A DNA stretch of 64,000 nt from Alcaligenaceae bacterium CGII-47 (GTDB lineage Bacteria > Pseudomonadota > Gammaproteobacteria > Burkholderiales > Burkholderiaceae_B). Position numbers and translations under genes: made by a program. Shown here one piece after another: positions 53,528 to 61,701 of the stretch (position 1 is the stretch's first letter; each line of letters opens with the position of its first letter). A model generated the notes under the pieces. It did not search any database, was not told where the DNA came from, and worked only from the letters and a program-made list of their open reading frames with translations. The stretch covers positions 1 to 64,000 of the forward strand of contig JAHTBO010000005.1 in NCBI GenBank assembly GCA_019166125.1, written 5' to 3'.

Positions 53528-54172
53528 TTAGGGTTGTGGGCAGGTAACAAAGCCCAGCGCCGCAGGAAGTTGTGGGCTTGTGACATGGTGTAGCGCCACC
53601 GGCGAGCCCTTATCGGGTGCTGGCCAGGGCAGAATGTGTCGTGGCAAATCTGTGTCAGGCAGATTGGCCAGCGCCTCTGCGAGCGGGCCCTGTGGCGTGT
53701 GCAGGACGTCGATCACGGCGCTTAAGTCGCGCCCTGCGATCATGCCTGGGCCGATGGCCGTCCGCGCAAATACGCGGCCCTGATCATCCAGCCACCATTC
53801 ACTGACCTGCCCGGCGGGCTCACCTGTATGCGTGCGTAGGTGCAGCCGCCCGTGCTCATCGAGATCGGTCTGCAGCAAATAAGGCGCAGCATCCAGGCGT
53901 ATAAACACGCGCTGCGGACCGTTCTGAAAGAACCATCGTCCCGCCGTGTCGCACGTGTAGTTGCGTTTGATAAAGTTTGTGATCTGGGGGCTGGTAATAG
54001 CCTCGCCCAGAATGTCGTCGGCGGTCAGATCGGCCATTGGATCAGCCTGACAGCGCCACGCGGTGCCCCGGGGATGGAGGCGCCAGTGCCCGGTTGCGGA
54101 GAGCGAGAGCCAGCCATAAACCTCAGGGACATTTGGCCAGCGCTTCATGGCAGCAATGACCTGTGGATCCAT
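53528..54172 (-). CDS. Conserved hypothetical protein (DUF2946-type, name uncertain)
   Basis: This 214-aa soluble protein contains RWPNVPEVYGWLSLSATGHWRLHP, then SPQITNFIKRNYTCDTAGRWFFQNGPQRVFIRLD. I associate this pattern with a betaproteobacterial DUF family of about 180-200 aa; the DUF number is from memory and may be wrong. No catalytic motif is apparent. It lies 9 bp after the next hypothetical gene and probably shares its transcript from the tRNA-Cys promoter. Confidence 0.7.
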   Translation of the reverse strand: MDPQVIAAMKRWPNVPEVYGWLSLSATGHWRLHPRGTAWRCQADPMADLTADDILGEAITSPQITNFIKRNYTCDTAGRWFFQNGPQRVFIRLDAAPYLLQTDLDEHGRLHLRTHTGEPAGQVSEWWLDDQGRVFARTAIGPGMIAGRDLSAVIDVLHTPQGPLAEALANLPDTDLPRHILPWPAPDKGSPVALHHVTSPQLPAALGFVTCPQP

Positions 54173-54181
54173 GGCTGCCGC

Positions 54182-54583
54182 TTATTTGCGCGTGGGTTTG
54201 CGCCGCCGTAGGCGAGAGTCGGCGGGAGGGGGCAGGGGCGCCCCGACGTGAGGCGTTAACCAGTTTTTGGTGGCGGTATTATCCCGGGCATACCAGTCGG
54301 CGCCTATTTCCAGCACCACGGCATCCTTGATGTCATTGAAGTCACCGGGGACGCCTTCGAAGGCCGCCGACCGAATTTCCTGGGCCACCAGATCGGTAGA
54401 GATAAAGATGCCAATGCCTTTCGAGTCGATCCACAGCGGTGCGGCGTTCTTGTCAACCGTCGACTTTAGGTTTGCCAGTACTTTTTGGATTGCTTTGGCA
54501 TTATCGCTGGATGCCGAGACGAGCATCAGATACTTCCTAGTCTCGCCACTTGGAATGATCTCGTCGCCGAATGGGTTTTCCAT
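54182..54583 (-). CDS. Hypothetical protein directly downstream of tRNA-Cys
   Basis: This 133-aa protein is one I do not recognise. The N-terminal part (YLMLVSASSDNAKAIQKVLANLKSTVD) looks alpha/beta, PLWIDSKGIGIFISTDLVAQEI follows, and the tail is basic (ADSRLRRRKPTRK). It starts 8 bp after the encoded CCA of tRNA-Cys. The Shine-Dalgarno AGGA begins with the terminal A of that CCA, so tRNA processing would cut into its ribosome binding site. Confidence 0.7.
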   Translation of the reverse strand: MENPFGDEIIPSGETRKYLMLVSASSDNAKAIQKVLANLKSTVDKNAAPLWIDSKGIGIFISTDLVAQEIRSAAFEGVPGDFNDIKDAVVLEIGADWYARDNTATKNWLTPHVGAPLPPPADSRLRRRKPTRK

Positions 54584-54591
54584 TTAAATCC

Positions 54592-54665
54592 TGGAGGCGC
54601 AAGCCGGAATCGAACCGACGTATACGGATTTGCAGTCCGCTGCATCACCACTCTGCCATTGCGCC
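54592..54665 (-). tRNA. tRNA-Cys (anticodon GCA)
   Basis: A 74-nt cloverleaf begins GGCGCAATGGCAGAGTGG. The anticodon loop is CTGCAAA with GCA, the T-arm GGTTCGATTCC, and the acceptor pairs GGCGCAA with TTGCGCC, followed by discriminator T and encoded CCA. It is on the minus strand, first in a run with two hypothetical genes. Confidence 0.97.
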
Positions 54666-54756
54666 GGTGTGCGTATGAAAAAGGGAAGTATGAAACCCCT
54701 CCCTAGATAGACCTAGTCTTGGGCGATCTAATCGCCTCGCCAAAGCTAAGCCCATT

Positions 54757-54762
54757 ATTCTA
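54757..54762 (-). promoter_or_regulatory. Candidate -10 box of the tRNA-Cys transcript
   Basis: On the minus strand TGTAGAAT gives a TAGAAT box with an extended TG, about 90 nt before the tRNA 5' end. The -35 region is weak. Confidence 0.4.
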
Positions 54763-54863
54763 CACTAAATCCGTTTTAGTTGGGGGCTAAGCGCTTTCGG
54801 TGCTCACTGACTTTATGATTGCGTGTGGTGGCTTATGATTAGCCTACATAACAAAAGGTGGCT

Positions 54864-55196
54864 ATGAACCGATTTTTTTTGGCATTGATGATGTTTGTGA
54901 CGTTTTCCGTGTCGGCAGCACCGATTGACACGGTTACCTGCCGGATGGAAGGCGAGATATTCGAAAACATTGCGCGGGCTCGTGACCGTGGCATGGCGCC
55001 TGATGCAGCCTACAAGAACGTCTCTGGGTATTTGAGATCCGGCTACGAGGGCATAAACGAAGCATTCCTGAAAGGCGCGGTCAATATGATTTATTTTGAT
55101 CCGGAATTTGCACAGGCGGGTGGCCCCTTGTTCAGGCGTCGCATGACCGAGCGCTGTATCGAGAACGCCCGGCAAAAATTCCAGCCGCTTCAATAG
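54864..55196 (+). CDS. Small secreted protein with two cysteines, unrecognised
   Basis: This 110-aa protein has a Sec signal peptide (MNRFFLALMMFVTFSVSAA, cleavage near residue 19). The mature part of about 90 residues is helical with Cys26 and Cys98 only, which could form one disulfide in the periplasm. ATG 54864 is preceded by AAAAGG at a 5-bp spacing; an in-frame GTG two codons earlier is less likely. The gene stands alone between a tRNA gene and rluE. No family is recognised. Confidence 0.75.
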   Translation: MNRFFLALMMFVTFSVSAAPIDTVTCRMEGEIFENIARARDRGMAPDAAYKNVSGYLRSGYEGINEAFLKGAVNMIYFDPEFAQAGGPLFRRRMTERCIENARQKFQPLQ

Positions 55197-55211
55197 CCCG
55201 GACCGGTCTTG

Positions 55212-55835
55212 CTACGCCAAGCTGTCGATTTTGGCCTCGCGCCACTGCCCGGGTTGCAGTGCCTCCAGGCTCCAGGGCCCGATGCTCATTCGCACCAGAC
55301 GCAGGGTCGGCAGTCCCACCGCGGCGGTCATGCGACGCACTTGGCGGTTGCGTCCTTCGTGGATGGTGACCTCTAGCCAGGTGGTGGGGATGCTCTGGCG
55401 AAAACGCACAGGGGGATTGCGCTCCCATAGCTGAGGTTCGCGCAGCACCTGGGCGAGGGCAGGCTGGGTGGGACCGTCCTTGAGTACGATCGAGGCGCGT
55501 AGGCGCTGGAGTTGCGTTGCGGTCGGCTCGCCTTCCACCTGCACCCAATAGGTTTTCGCCATTTTATAACGCGGGTCTGCGATGCGTGCCTGCAATCGGC
55601 CGTCATTGGTCAGCAGGAGCAGGCCTTCGCTATCGCGATCCAGGCGTCCTGCTGGATAGACATCGGGCACGTCAATGAAGTCCTTGAGCGTGGCGCGCCC
55701 CTGCTCATCGCTAAATTGAGTCAGCACACCAAAGGGCTTGTTTAGGATGAGCAGGCGAGGAAGGGTGGGCGGGGCTTTAGCGACGCGGCGCACCCCGGTG
55801 CTGATGGGGCGCCGCGGCCAGGCCTGATCGTTCAT
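55212..55835 (-). CDS. rluE: 23S rRNA pseudouridine synthase RluE-like
   Basis: This 207-aa single-domain RsuA-family synthase lacks an S4 domain, as expected for RluE (23S position 2457). [20 protein letters not shown], the catalytic Asp in [20 protein letters not shown] and [20 protein letters not shown] with LVRMSIGPW are diagnostic. Its ATG overlaps the ilvE stop (ATGA), so it is co-translated with ilvE. Confidence 0.92.
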   Translation of the reverse strand: MNDQAWPRRPISTGVRRVAKAPPTLPRLLILNKPFGVLTQFSDEQGRATLKDFIDVPDVYPAGRLDRDSEGLLLLTNDGRLQARIADPRYKMAKTYWVQVEGEPTATQLQRLRASIVLKDGPTQPALAQVLREPQLWERNPPVRFRQSIPTTWLEVTIHEGRNRQVRRMTAAVGLPTLRLVRMSIGPWSLEALQPGQWREAKIDSLA

Positions 55836-56929
55836 GCCAGGCGCTGCATCCAGCCGTGCTTGTCCTGGGCGCGACCGTATTGGATGTCAGTGAGCATTTT
55901 GTGCAAGGCGAGGGTGATCTTGCCCGCAGGTGCTTGCTCGTCGCCACAGGTAAAGCCCTTGCCCTTGAGCATGTTGACGGGTGCGACGACCGCTGCTGTG
56001 CCGCAGGCAAACACCTCGCTGATGTCGCCGCTGTTGACACCATCGCGCCATTCATCGATGGTGATGCGCCGCTCTTCGACCTTCATTCCCAAGCCATGAG
56101 CCAATTGGATGATGCTGTCGCGCGTGACGCCCCGCAAAATACTGCCTGAGAGCTGAGGCGTCAGCAGGGTGCCGTCCTTACGGACCAAAAAGATATTCAT
56201 ACCGCCGAGTTCTTCGAGGTATTTGTGCTCTTCAGCGTCCAGAAACAGGACCTGAGAGCAGCCGTTTGCAGTCGCCTCTTGTTGGGGGACGAGCGAGGAG
56301 GCATAGTTGCCCCCGCATTTGGCCTCGCCTGTACCCCCTCGGCCTGCACGGGAGTAGTCGGTGGATAGCCAAATGGATACGGGGGCCATGCCCTTGCCAA
56401 AGTACGAGCCTGCGGGGCTGAGAATGACGTAATAGGCGGCACGCTGTGCCGGTCGCACGCCAAGGAAGCTCTCGTTGGCAATCATAAAAGGGCGGATATA
56501 GCCGCAGGTATCGGGCTGACTTGGAATCCAGGCGGCATCGACCCCTATCAGTGCGCGGATCGATTCGATAAACAACTGCGTGGGTAGCTGCGGCAGGGCG
56601 AGCCGGTCGGCAGAGTGTTGAAAACGCGCCGCATTCATCTCGGGACGAAAGGTCCAGATGGATCCATCCTGATGTCGGTACGCCTTGAGGCCTTCGAAGA
56701 TTTCCTGGGCATAGTGCAGCACCGAGGCTGCCGGGTCGAGTTGCAGGGGGCCGTAGGGCACGATGCGGGCATCATGCCAGCCCTCATCCCGGGTCCAGTC
56801 AATCGCCGCCATGTGGTCGCTGAAGTACTTGCCGAAACCCGGGTTGTTCAGGATCTCGGTGCGTTTCTCGGCAGATACGGGATGGGTAGAAGATATGATT
56901 TTGAACTGAGGCTGAGCGAAGGATGTCAT
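55832..56929 (-). CDS. ilvE: Branched-chain amino acid aminotransferase
   Basis: This 365-aa fold-type IV PLP enzyme transaminates Leu, Ile and Val with 2-oxoglutarate. Its size and motifs match the longer BCAT group: [33 protein letters not shown] (in parts), [37 protein letters not shown] (PLP Lys region), [11 protein letters not shown] and [19 protein letters not shown] 56929 ([12 protein letters not shown]) is preferred to an ATG at 56998. Confidence 0.96.
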   Translation of the reverse strand: MTSFAQPQFKIISSTHPVSAEKRTEILNNPGFGKYFSDHMAAIDWTRDEGWHDARIVPYGPLQLDPAASVLHYAQEIFEGLKAYRHQDGSIWTFRPEMNAARFQHSADRLALPQLPTQLFIESIRALIGVDAAWIPSQPDTCGYIRPFMIANESFLGVRPAQRAAYYVILSPAGSYFGKGMAPVSIWLSTDYSRAGRGGTGEAKCGGNYASSLVPQQEATANGCSQVLFLDAEEHKYLEELGGMNIFLVRKDGTLLTPQLSGSILRGVTRDSIIQLAHGLGMKVEERRITIDEWRDGVNSGDISEVFACGTAAVVAPVNMLKGKGFTCGDEQAPAGKITLALHKMLTDIQYGRAQDKHGWMQRLA

Positions 56930-57021
56930 GGCGTGCGGTCGGTGTGGTGGATGAGTGGGTGAGCAAAACGCTTTATATTGTACGGGGGTATTCGTCAATA
57001 TTCGATTTCATTGAATAATGG

Positions 57022-58272
57022 CTAGCTTGATCGCCTAGCGGATATGGTGGCCGGTAGGGAAGGGTTCGGGGAATGTTCCGTGGCGCATGGCAGGTATAAG
57101 CTAAAGGTCGTGCCCGCTGCGATCTGGCTCTCTACCGTGACGTCGCCGCCAGACTGTTTTGCGAAACCATAAACCTGGCTCAGTCCCAGGCCTGTCCCCT
57201 CGTTGAGTGCCTTGGTTGTAAAGAACGGTTCGAATATTTTTTCGATTAGCGAAGGCTCAATACCACAGCCAGTGTCGCTGATTGTGATGCCGATAAATTC
57301 ACCCGGGGGGGCGGCGGGTTCGTCATCCTCGCGCGGAAGCGGGCTACACGTTGCATCGCTCACGCCAATTCTAATTGTGCCGCCCTCAGGCATTGCATCG
57401 CGCGCGTTGATCACGAGATTGAGGACGGCGGTGTCAAATTGGGCTGCGTCGGCGTGTACAGCGGGTAGGTCCGTGGGCAATTGGATGTTGACCTGGATGC
57501 CGACACCGACGGTCATCTCGATGACGTGTCTAAGTCCGTGGATACGCGACGCGATGTCGAAGGCCTCCGGGCTAAGCGGCTGCTCTCGTGCGAACGCAAG
57601 CAATTGCCGTGTCAGCAGCGCTGCGCGCTCGGCCGTATTGCCGATGATTTCTATATACTGTGTTCGCTTATCTGCCGATAGGTTCGCCATGCCGAGTAAC
57701 TCCGCAGCAGAGCGAATGACGGAGAGTAAATTATTAAAATCATGCGCCACGCCGCCCGTGATCCGACCGATGGCTTCGAGCTTCTTGGCGTGGCTAAGCC
57801 TTGCTCGTTGCTTGTCAATCTCTTCTTGGGCCCGTTTGCGTTCAGTAATGTCCCGAGTGATTTTGGCGAAACCTATCAGTTCTTCGGTTTCGCTGAAAAT
57901 CGGGTCAATAACAATACTCGCCCAGAAGCGCGAACCGTCCTTGCGCACACGCCAGCCTTCGGACTCGTACACACCCTGTTCAGTTGCTGTGGCGAGTGCG
58001 CGCTCTGGTATGCCAATCCGACAATCCTCCTCGGTATAGAAGCGCGAAAAGTGCTGTCCGATGATTTCCTCGGCCGTATAGCCCTTGAAGTGCTCGGCGC
58101 CGGTATTCCAGCTAATAATATGACCCTCTACATCCAGGAGATATATGGCGTAGTCTTTGATCGCGTGAACCAATAGTTCAAATCGGCTGCTGCTTGTCAG
58201 GGCATCGGTGGCAGAGGTGTGAATAGTGGGATCTGGTTCGTTCAGGTCTTTTTGCATGGTCACACACGTCAA
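57022..58272 (-). CDS. PAS-domain sensor histidine kinase without receiver domain
   Basis: This 416-aa soluble kinase has a PAS domain at about residues 30-145 (YAIYLLDVEGHIISWNTGAEHFKGY to ITRDITERKR). The H-box is ITGGVAHDFNNLLSVIR with His177. The ATPase domain has an N-box INARDAMPEGG and G-boxes ISDTGCGIEPS and GTGLGLSQVYG. No membrane segment is visible, so it senses cytosolically. Similar kinases often end in a receiver domain; this one stops shortly after the ATPase domain, and no response regulator gene is adjacent. ATG 58257 is an alternative start. Confidence 0.92.
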   Translation of the reverse strand: MTCVTMQKDLNEPDPTIHTSATDALTSSSRFELLVHAIKDYAIYLLDVEGHIISWNTGAEHFKGYTAEEIIGQHFSRFYTEEDCRIGIPERALATATEQGVYESEGWRVRKDGSRFWASIVIDPIFSETEELIGFAKITRDITERKRAQEEIDKQRARLSHAKKLEAIGRITGGVAHDFNNLLSVIRSAAELLGMANLSADKRTQYIEIIGNTAERAALLTRQLLAFAREQPLSPEAFDIASRIHGLRHVIEMTVGVGIQVNIQLPTDLPAVHADAAQFDTAVLNLVINARDAMPEGGTIRIGVSDATCSPLPREDDEPAAPPGEFIGITISDTGCGIEPSLIEKIFEPFFTTKALNEGTGLGLSQVYGFAKQSGGDVTVESQIAAGTTFSLYLPCATEHSPNPSLPATISARRSS

Positions 58273-58412
58273 AAGCCAGCAGCAATCCGATCGGTTGCTC
58301 GCGTTCGCAGAATACCACTAAACACGACCCTCAAATGTCCTCTAGTTGACGCGACGCAGCTTCCGCTATCGGCCTAAAGCGATCAGGCTGTCGTAGGGTG
58401 GGGCACAACAAA

Positions 58413-58443
58413 AAACCCACAACGCCTTGGGCGATGTGGGTTT
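58413..58443 (-). terminator. Intrinsic terminator after tRNA-Gly
   Basis: AAACCCACA (58413-58421) pairs with TGTGGGTTT (58435-58443), with an inner CGCC/GGCG pair. Read on the minus strand it is followed by TTT-rich sequence, 15 nt beyond the tRNA 3' end. Confidence 0.85.
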
Positions 58444-58457
58444 CTGAACCCTGAATC

Positions 58458-58533
58458 TGGAGCGGGAAACGAGGCTCGAACTCGCGACCTCAACCTTGGC
58501 AAGGTTGCGCTCTACCAACTGAGCTATTCCCGC
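58458..58533 (-). tRNA. tRNA-Gly (anticodon GCC)
   Basis: A 76-nt cloverleaf begins GCGGGAATAGCTCAGTTGG. The anticodon loop is TTGCCAA with GCC, the T-arm GAGTTCGAGCCTC, and the acceptor ends in TCCCGC plus TCCA with encoded CCA. It has its own promoter and terminator. Confidence 0.98.
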
Positions 58534-58589
58534 TTGGTGTTACAACACTGGTGAGCCTTAAAAAGAATCGCTAGTGAAGTAAGCCATGC

Positions 58590-58618
58590 ATTCTAATATC
58601 GTTGTTTTTTCTTGTCAA
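58590..58618 (-). promoter_or_regulatory. Strong sigma70 promoter of tRNA-Gly
   Basis: On the minus strand TTGACA (58613-58618) and TAGAAT (58590-58595) are spaced by 17 bp, about 57 nt before the tRNA 5' end. This is the best consensus promoter I see in the window. Confidence 0.88.
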
Positions 58619-58749
58619 CCGAGATCCGCGACGTAGCTTGAATTCGATCAACATATCCGCGATCCTGAACTGCAATCGCAACGATACCGTGCAAGGGTGC
58701 AGATTCTAGCACATTATTTTTCTATGTCGGAACACTGGGCCTGCGCGGT

Positions 58750-59793
58750 ATGCTTACGGTTTTCTTGCCCCGAGGCCTAAGCGTGCTGGAGATTAGCGAA
58801 CAGGACCTGCAGACCAGTAATACCCTGGGTCTGCCTGCGCGTGCGCGTGTGCTGCATATACGCGAGCGCAGTGCGTTAGCCGAGCTGTCAGCCTTGGTGC
58901 ATACGGGTGAGCGCGTGTTTGTGTTGGGTGGGGGTAGTAATGTCGTCATGGCGGCCAGACCTCAGTGCGTGGTTGCCAAAGTTGAATTGCGCGGGGTGCG
59001 CCTGTTCGCACAGGAGCCCGATGCCTGGATCGTCGAAGCGCAAGCGGGCGAGCCCTGGCATGCGTTTGTTGCCTATTGTTTGGCGCAGGGCTGGCCCGGC
59101 CTAGAGAACCTGGCGCTCATTCCAGGAACAGTGGGTGCTGCACCCGTACAGAATATTGGGGCCTATGGTCTGGAGCTCGCACAATGTGTACACAGTGTGC
59201 TTGCTTGGGATCTGCATGCGGCGCGGCAGGTAGCGCTGAGCCCGGCGGAATGCAGCTTTGCCTATCGTGACAGTCTGTTTAAACGCAGCGCCGCGGGTCG
59301 GTGGCTGATTCTCGCCGTGCGTTTCCGGCTGCCTCGTGTGTGGCGAGCACAATTGGCGTATCCGGATTTGCAGCGCCATCCGCTATTACAAGGTTCAGAG
59401 GTATCGGCGCGCCAAGTATTTGATGCGGTATGCGATATCCGACGACGTAAGCTTCCCGACCCGGCTGTACTGGGCAATGCGGGGAGTTTTTTTAAAAACC
59501 CTTTGGTTCCTGTATTGGTGGCTCAGGCCTTACAGGCTCGTTATCCGGGCTTGGTCGGCTATGCCCAGGCTGAGGGGCAAGTCAAGCTTGCCGCAGGCTG
59601 GTTGATCGATCATGCGGGCTGGAGAGGGCGGCGCATCGGTCCGGTAGGTATGCATGCGCAGCAGGCCTTGGTGTTGGTCAATTATGGTGGGGCGAGCGCC
59701 GAGGATGTTGGGCATCTGGCCCGAGCCGTGCGTGAGGACATATCGGCGCGTTTTGGGCTTGTTCTAGAGCAGGAACCGGTTATTCTCGATTAA
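58750..59793 (+). CDS. murB: UDP-N-acetylenolpyruvoylglucosamine reductase
   Basis: This 347-aa FAD enzyme makes UDP-MurNAc for peptidoglycan. It is of the type I (E. coli-like) length. FAD/substrate motifs are VFVLGGGSNVVMAARPQ, LENLALIPGTVGAAPVQNIGAYGLE, FAYRDSLFKR, GNAGSFFKNPLVP (catalytic Ser region) and AAGWLIDHAGWRGRRIGPVGMHAQQALVLVNYG (in parts). It converges on dapB with a 15-bp gap. Confidence 0.96.
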   Translation: MLTVFLPRGLSVLEISEQDLQTSNTLGLPARARVLHIRERSALAELSALVHTGERVFVLGGGSNVVMAARPQCVVAKVELRGVRLFAQEPDAWIVEAQAGEPWHAFVAYCLAQGWPGLENLALIPGTVGAAPVQNIGAYGLELAQCVHSVLAWDLHAARQVALSPAECSFAYRDSLFKRSAAGRWLILAVRFRLPRVWRAQLAYPDLQRHPLLQGSEVSARQVFDAVCDIRRRKLPDPAVLGNAGSFFKNPLVPVLVAQALQARYPGLVGYAQAEGQVKLAAGWLIDHAGWRGRRIGPVGMHAQQALVLVNYGGASAEDVGHLARAVREDISARFGLVLEQEPVILD

Positions 59794-59808
59794 GTGCCTG
59801 AGGGCGCG

Positions 59809-60603
59809 CTACGAGGCTGCGAGCACATCCTGCATGTCAAATAAGCCGAATTCCTTGCGGGCGAGGTAGCGTGCCGCGCGCAGGCTGCCTTGGGCATAGG
59901 TGGCGCGGCTCGTCGAGCGATGGGTGATTTCGATGCGCTCTCCTTCGCCACAAAAATACACGGTATGGTCACCAACAATATCGCCGCCGCGCAGGACGGA
60001 AAAGCCGATATGTCCGGTTTTGCGTGCCCCGGTCTCGCCGTGGCGTGCCCAATCGGCGACCTCGTCGAGCGGGACGCCCCAGGCTTGAGCCACTGCCTGA
60101 CCCATGGCCAGCGCCGTGCCCGAAGGGGCGTCGACCTTATGACGATGATGTGCCTCAAAAACCTCAACGTCGTAGCCGCTATTGAGCAAGCGTGCCGCCA
60201 TATCCAAGAGCTTGAGGGTGGCGTTCACGCCGATGCTCATGTTGGGTGCAAAGACGATGGCGATCTGCTGACCGGCAGCGCGGATGGCTTGTTTGCCCGC
60301 CTCATCGAATCCGGTCGTACCAATGATGCATTTGATACCGTGACGCACGCAGGCGGCAAGATGCACAAGCGTGCCTTCAGGGCGGGTAAAGTCGATCAGG
60401 CAATCAGCTTGGGCGAGGACATCGAGATCGTCAGTAATCAGTATGTCTGTACGCCGTCCGAGAAAAGTCCCGGCATCTTGGCCCAGCACCGGGCTATCAG
60501 AGCGGCCCAGAGCGGCCGTGAGCACGAGATCGGGGCTATCCAGTACGGCCTCGATCAGCATGCGCCCCATCCGCCCATCCGCCCCCGCAATCGCAACACG
60601 CAT
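59809..60603 (-). CDS. dapB: 4-hydroxy-tetrahydrodipicolinate reductase
   Basis: This 264-aa NAD(P)H enzyme acts in lysine and diaminopimelate synthesis. It shows the N-terminal [18 protein letters not shown] dinucleotide motif, [26 protein letters not shown], the catalytic [16 protein letters not shown] (His pair and Lys) and [24 protein letters not shown]. Its ATG overlaps the bamE stop (TAATG). Confidence 0.97.
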   Translation of the reverse strand: MRVAIAGADGRMGRMLIEAVLDSPDLVLTAALGRSDSPVLGQDAGTFLGRRTDILITDDLDVLAQADCLIDFTRPEGTLVHLAACVRHGIKCIIGTTGFDEAGKQAIRAAGQQIAIVFAPNMSIGVNATLKLLDMAARLLNSGYDVEVFEAHHRHKVDAPSGTALAMGQAVAQAWGVPLDEVADWARHGETGARKTGHIGFSVLRGGDIVGDHTVYFCGEGERIEITHRSTSRATYAQGSLRAARYLARKEFGLFDMQDVLAAS

Positions 60604-61085
60604 TATTGCTCCTTGACAGGGGACGTGGTGTCCTGCTCGGTGGGAGCAGGGGGGGCGGCATCGCCGGTGTTGCTTGAACTGGACTGGATGTCTTCCTTGC
60701 CACTATCAGCCTTCTGGAAGGGTTGTCGGTCAGGCTGTTCGTCGCCCTCCCAGCGGACGAGTTGGTCATGATCAAACCACACCGTAAATTTACGTAACTC
60801 GTCCTCGCCGTAGCCAGGTTGGTTGTAAAATGGGTAATCCCAGCGATTTGAATGGAAGGCGTCCTGCAAGGCTGGGGTGCCGAGGATAAAGCGCACCTGA
60901 TCGCGGGTCATGCCGACCTGTAATTTGGCGACCTCCTCGGTGGTGATCCAGTTGCCTTGCTGGATGGTTGCGCGATACGGAAAGCCCCAGTTCGTCGTAC
61001 CACATGCAGACAGGCCGATTGCAAGCACACCTGCCATCAACGCTATCTTTGCTGTATGAATATATCGACTCGCTATATTTTGCAC
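60603..61085 (-). CDS. bamE: Outer-membrane assembly lipoprotein BamE (OmlA/SmpA), GTG start
   Basis: This 160-aa lipoprotein of the Bam complex inserts beta-barrel proteins. I chose the GTG at 61085, which has a strong Shine-Dalgarno (GAGGGG, spacing 6). The resulting signal peptide ends [16 protein letters not shown] (lipobox LSAC, Cys28). The frame is open upstream to ATG 61250 but that would put about 55 unsuitable residues before the signal. The BamE fold shows [31 protein letters not shown] (in parts) and NRWDYPFY. The C-terminal tail is Ser/Glu/Pro-rich and variable. Confidence 0.93.
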   Translation of the reverse strand: MQNIASRYIHTAKIALMAGVLAIGLSACGTTNWGFPYRATIQQGNWITTEEVAKLQVGMTRDQVRFILGTPALQDAFHSNRWDYPFYNQPGYGEDELRKFTVWFDHDQLVRWEGDEQPDRQPFQKADSGKEDIQSSSSNTGDAAPPAPTEQDTTSPVKEQ

Positions 61086-61248
61086 AAAACGCCCCTCGTT
61101 CGAGTGCGGGACCCATGAATCCAAGCCCCTAAAACCGTTATCATAAAGGTATTCGAATCCGCGCATCATAGCGCGAATGTCATTCGACTCGTGGTAGCTG
61201 GTTCTGACCAAGCTTGCCTTTACCTTCATTACCCAGGATACTTCAAGC

Positions 61249-61701
61249 ATGAATGATCAAATTGAATTGAAAAATATGGGTTTGAAGGCGACCTTTCCAC
61301 GCTTGAAAATCCTGGATGTATTTCGTCGTGCCGAGCAGCGCCACCATAGCGCCGAGGATGTCTATCGCGCCTTGATTACCGAAGAGGTCGATATTGGTCT
61401 GGCGACCGTCTACCGTGTCCTGACACAGTTCGAACAGGCGGGAATCTTGTTGCGTAGCCAGTTCGATGGCGGCAAGGCCGTGTTCGAATTGAATGACGGG
61501 GATCACCACGATCACCTGATCTGTACGAATTGTGGCAAGGTTGTCGAGTTCTTTGATCCTGAAATTGAAAAGCGTCAGCATCGCATTGCCAAGGACAAGG
61601 GCTTTGTACTAGAGAGCCATACCGTGATGCTGTATGGCGTTTGTCCCAAATGCACCGCGATCGGTAAATCTGCAGTGGCCAAGTCAATAAGCGGCAAATA
61701 A
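61249..61701 (+). CDS. fur: Ferric uptake regulator Fur
   Basis: This 150-aa iron-responsive repressor has an N-terminal winged helix ([20 protein letters not shown] and [20 protein letters not shown]). The metal/dimer domain includes [19 protein letters not shown], the second Cys pair GVCPKC and a short tail. It diverges from bamE and overlaps the 3' end of recN by 18 bp on the opposite strand, the usual betaproteobacterial arrangement. Confidence 0.97.
   Translation: MNDQIELKNMGLKATFPRLKILDVFRRAEQRHHSAEDVYRALITEEVDIGLATVYRVLTQFEQAGILLRSQFDGGKAVFELNDGDHHDHLICTNCGKVVEFFDPEIEKRQHRIAKDKGFVLESHTVMLYGVCPKCTAIGKSAVAKSISGK

Noticed and set aside
61086-61248. Fur box in the bamE-fur intergenic region
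   Set aside because: I see AT-rich -10-like sequence (TATGAT on the minus strand) but no convincing 19-bp Fur palindrome.
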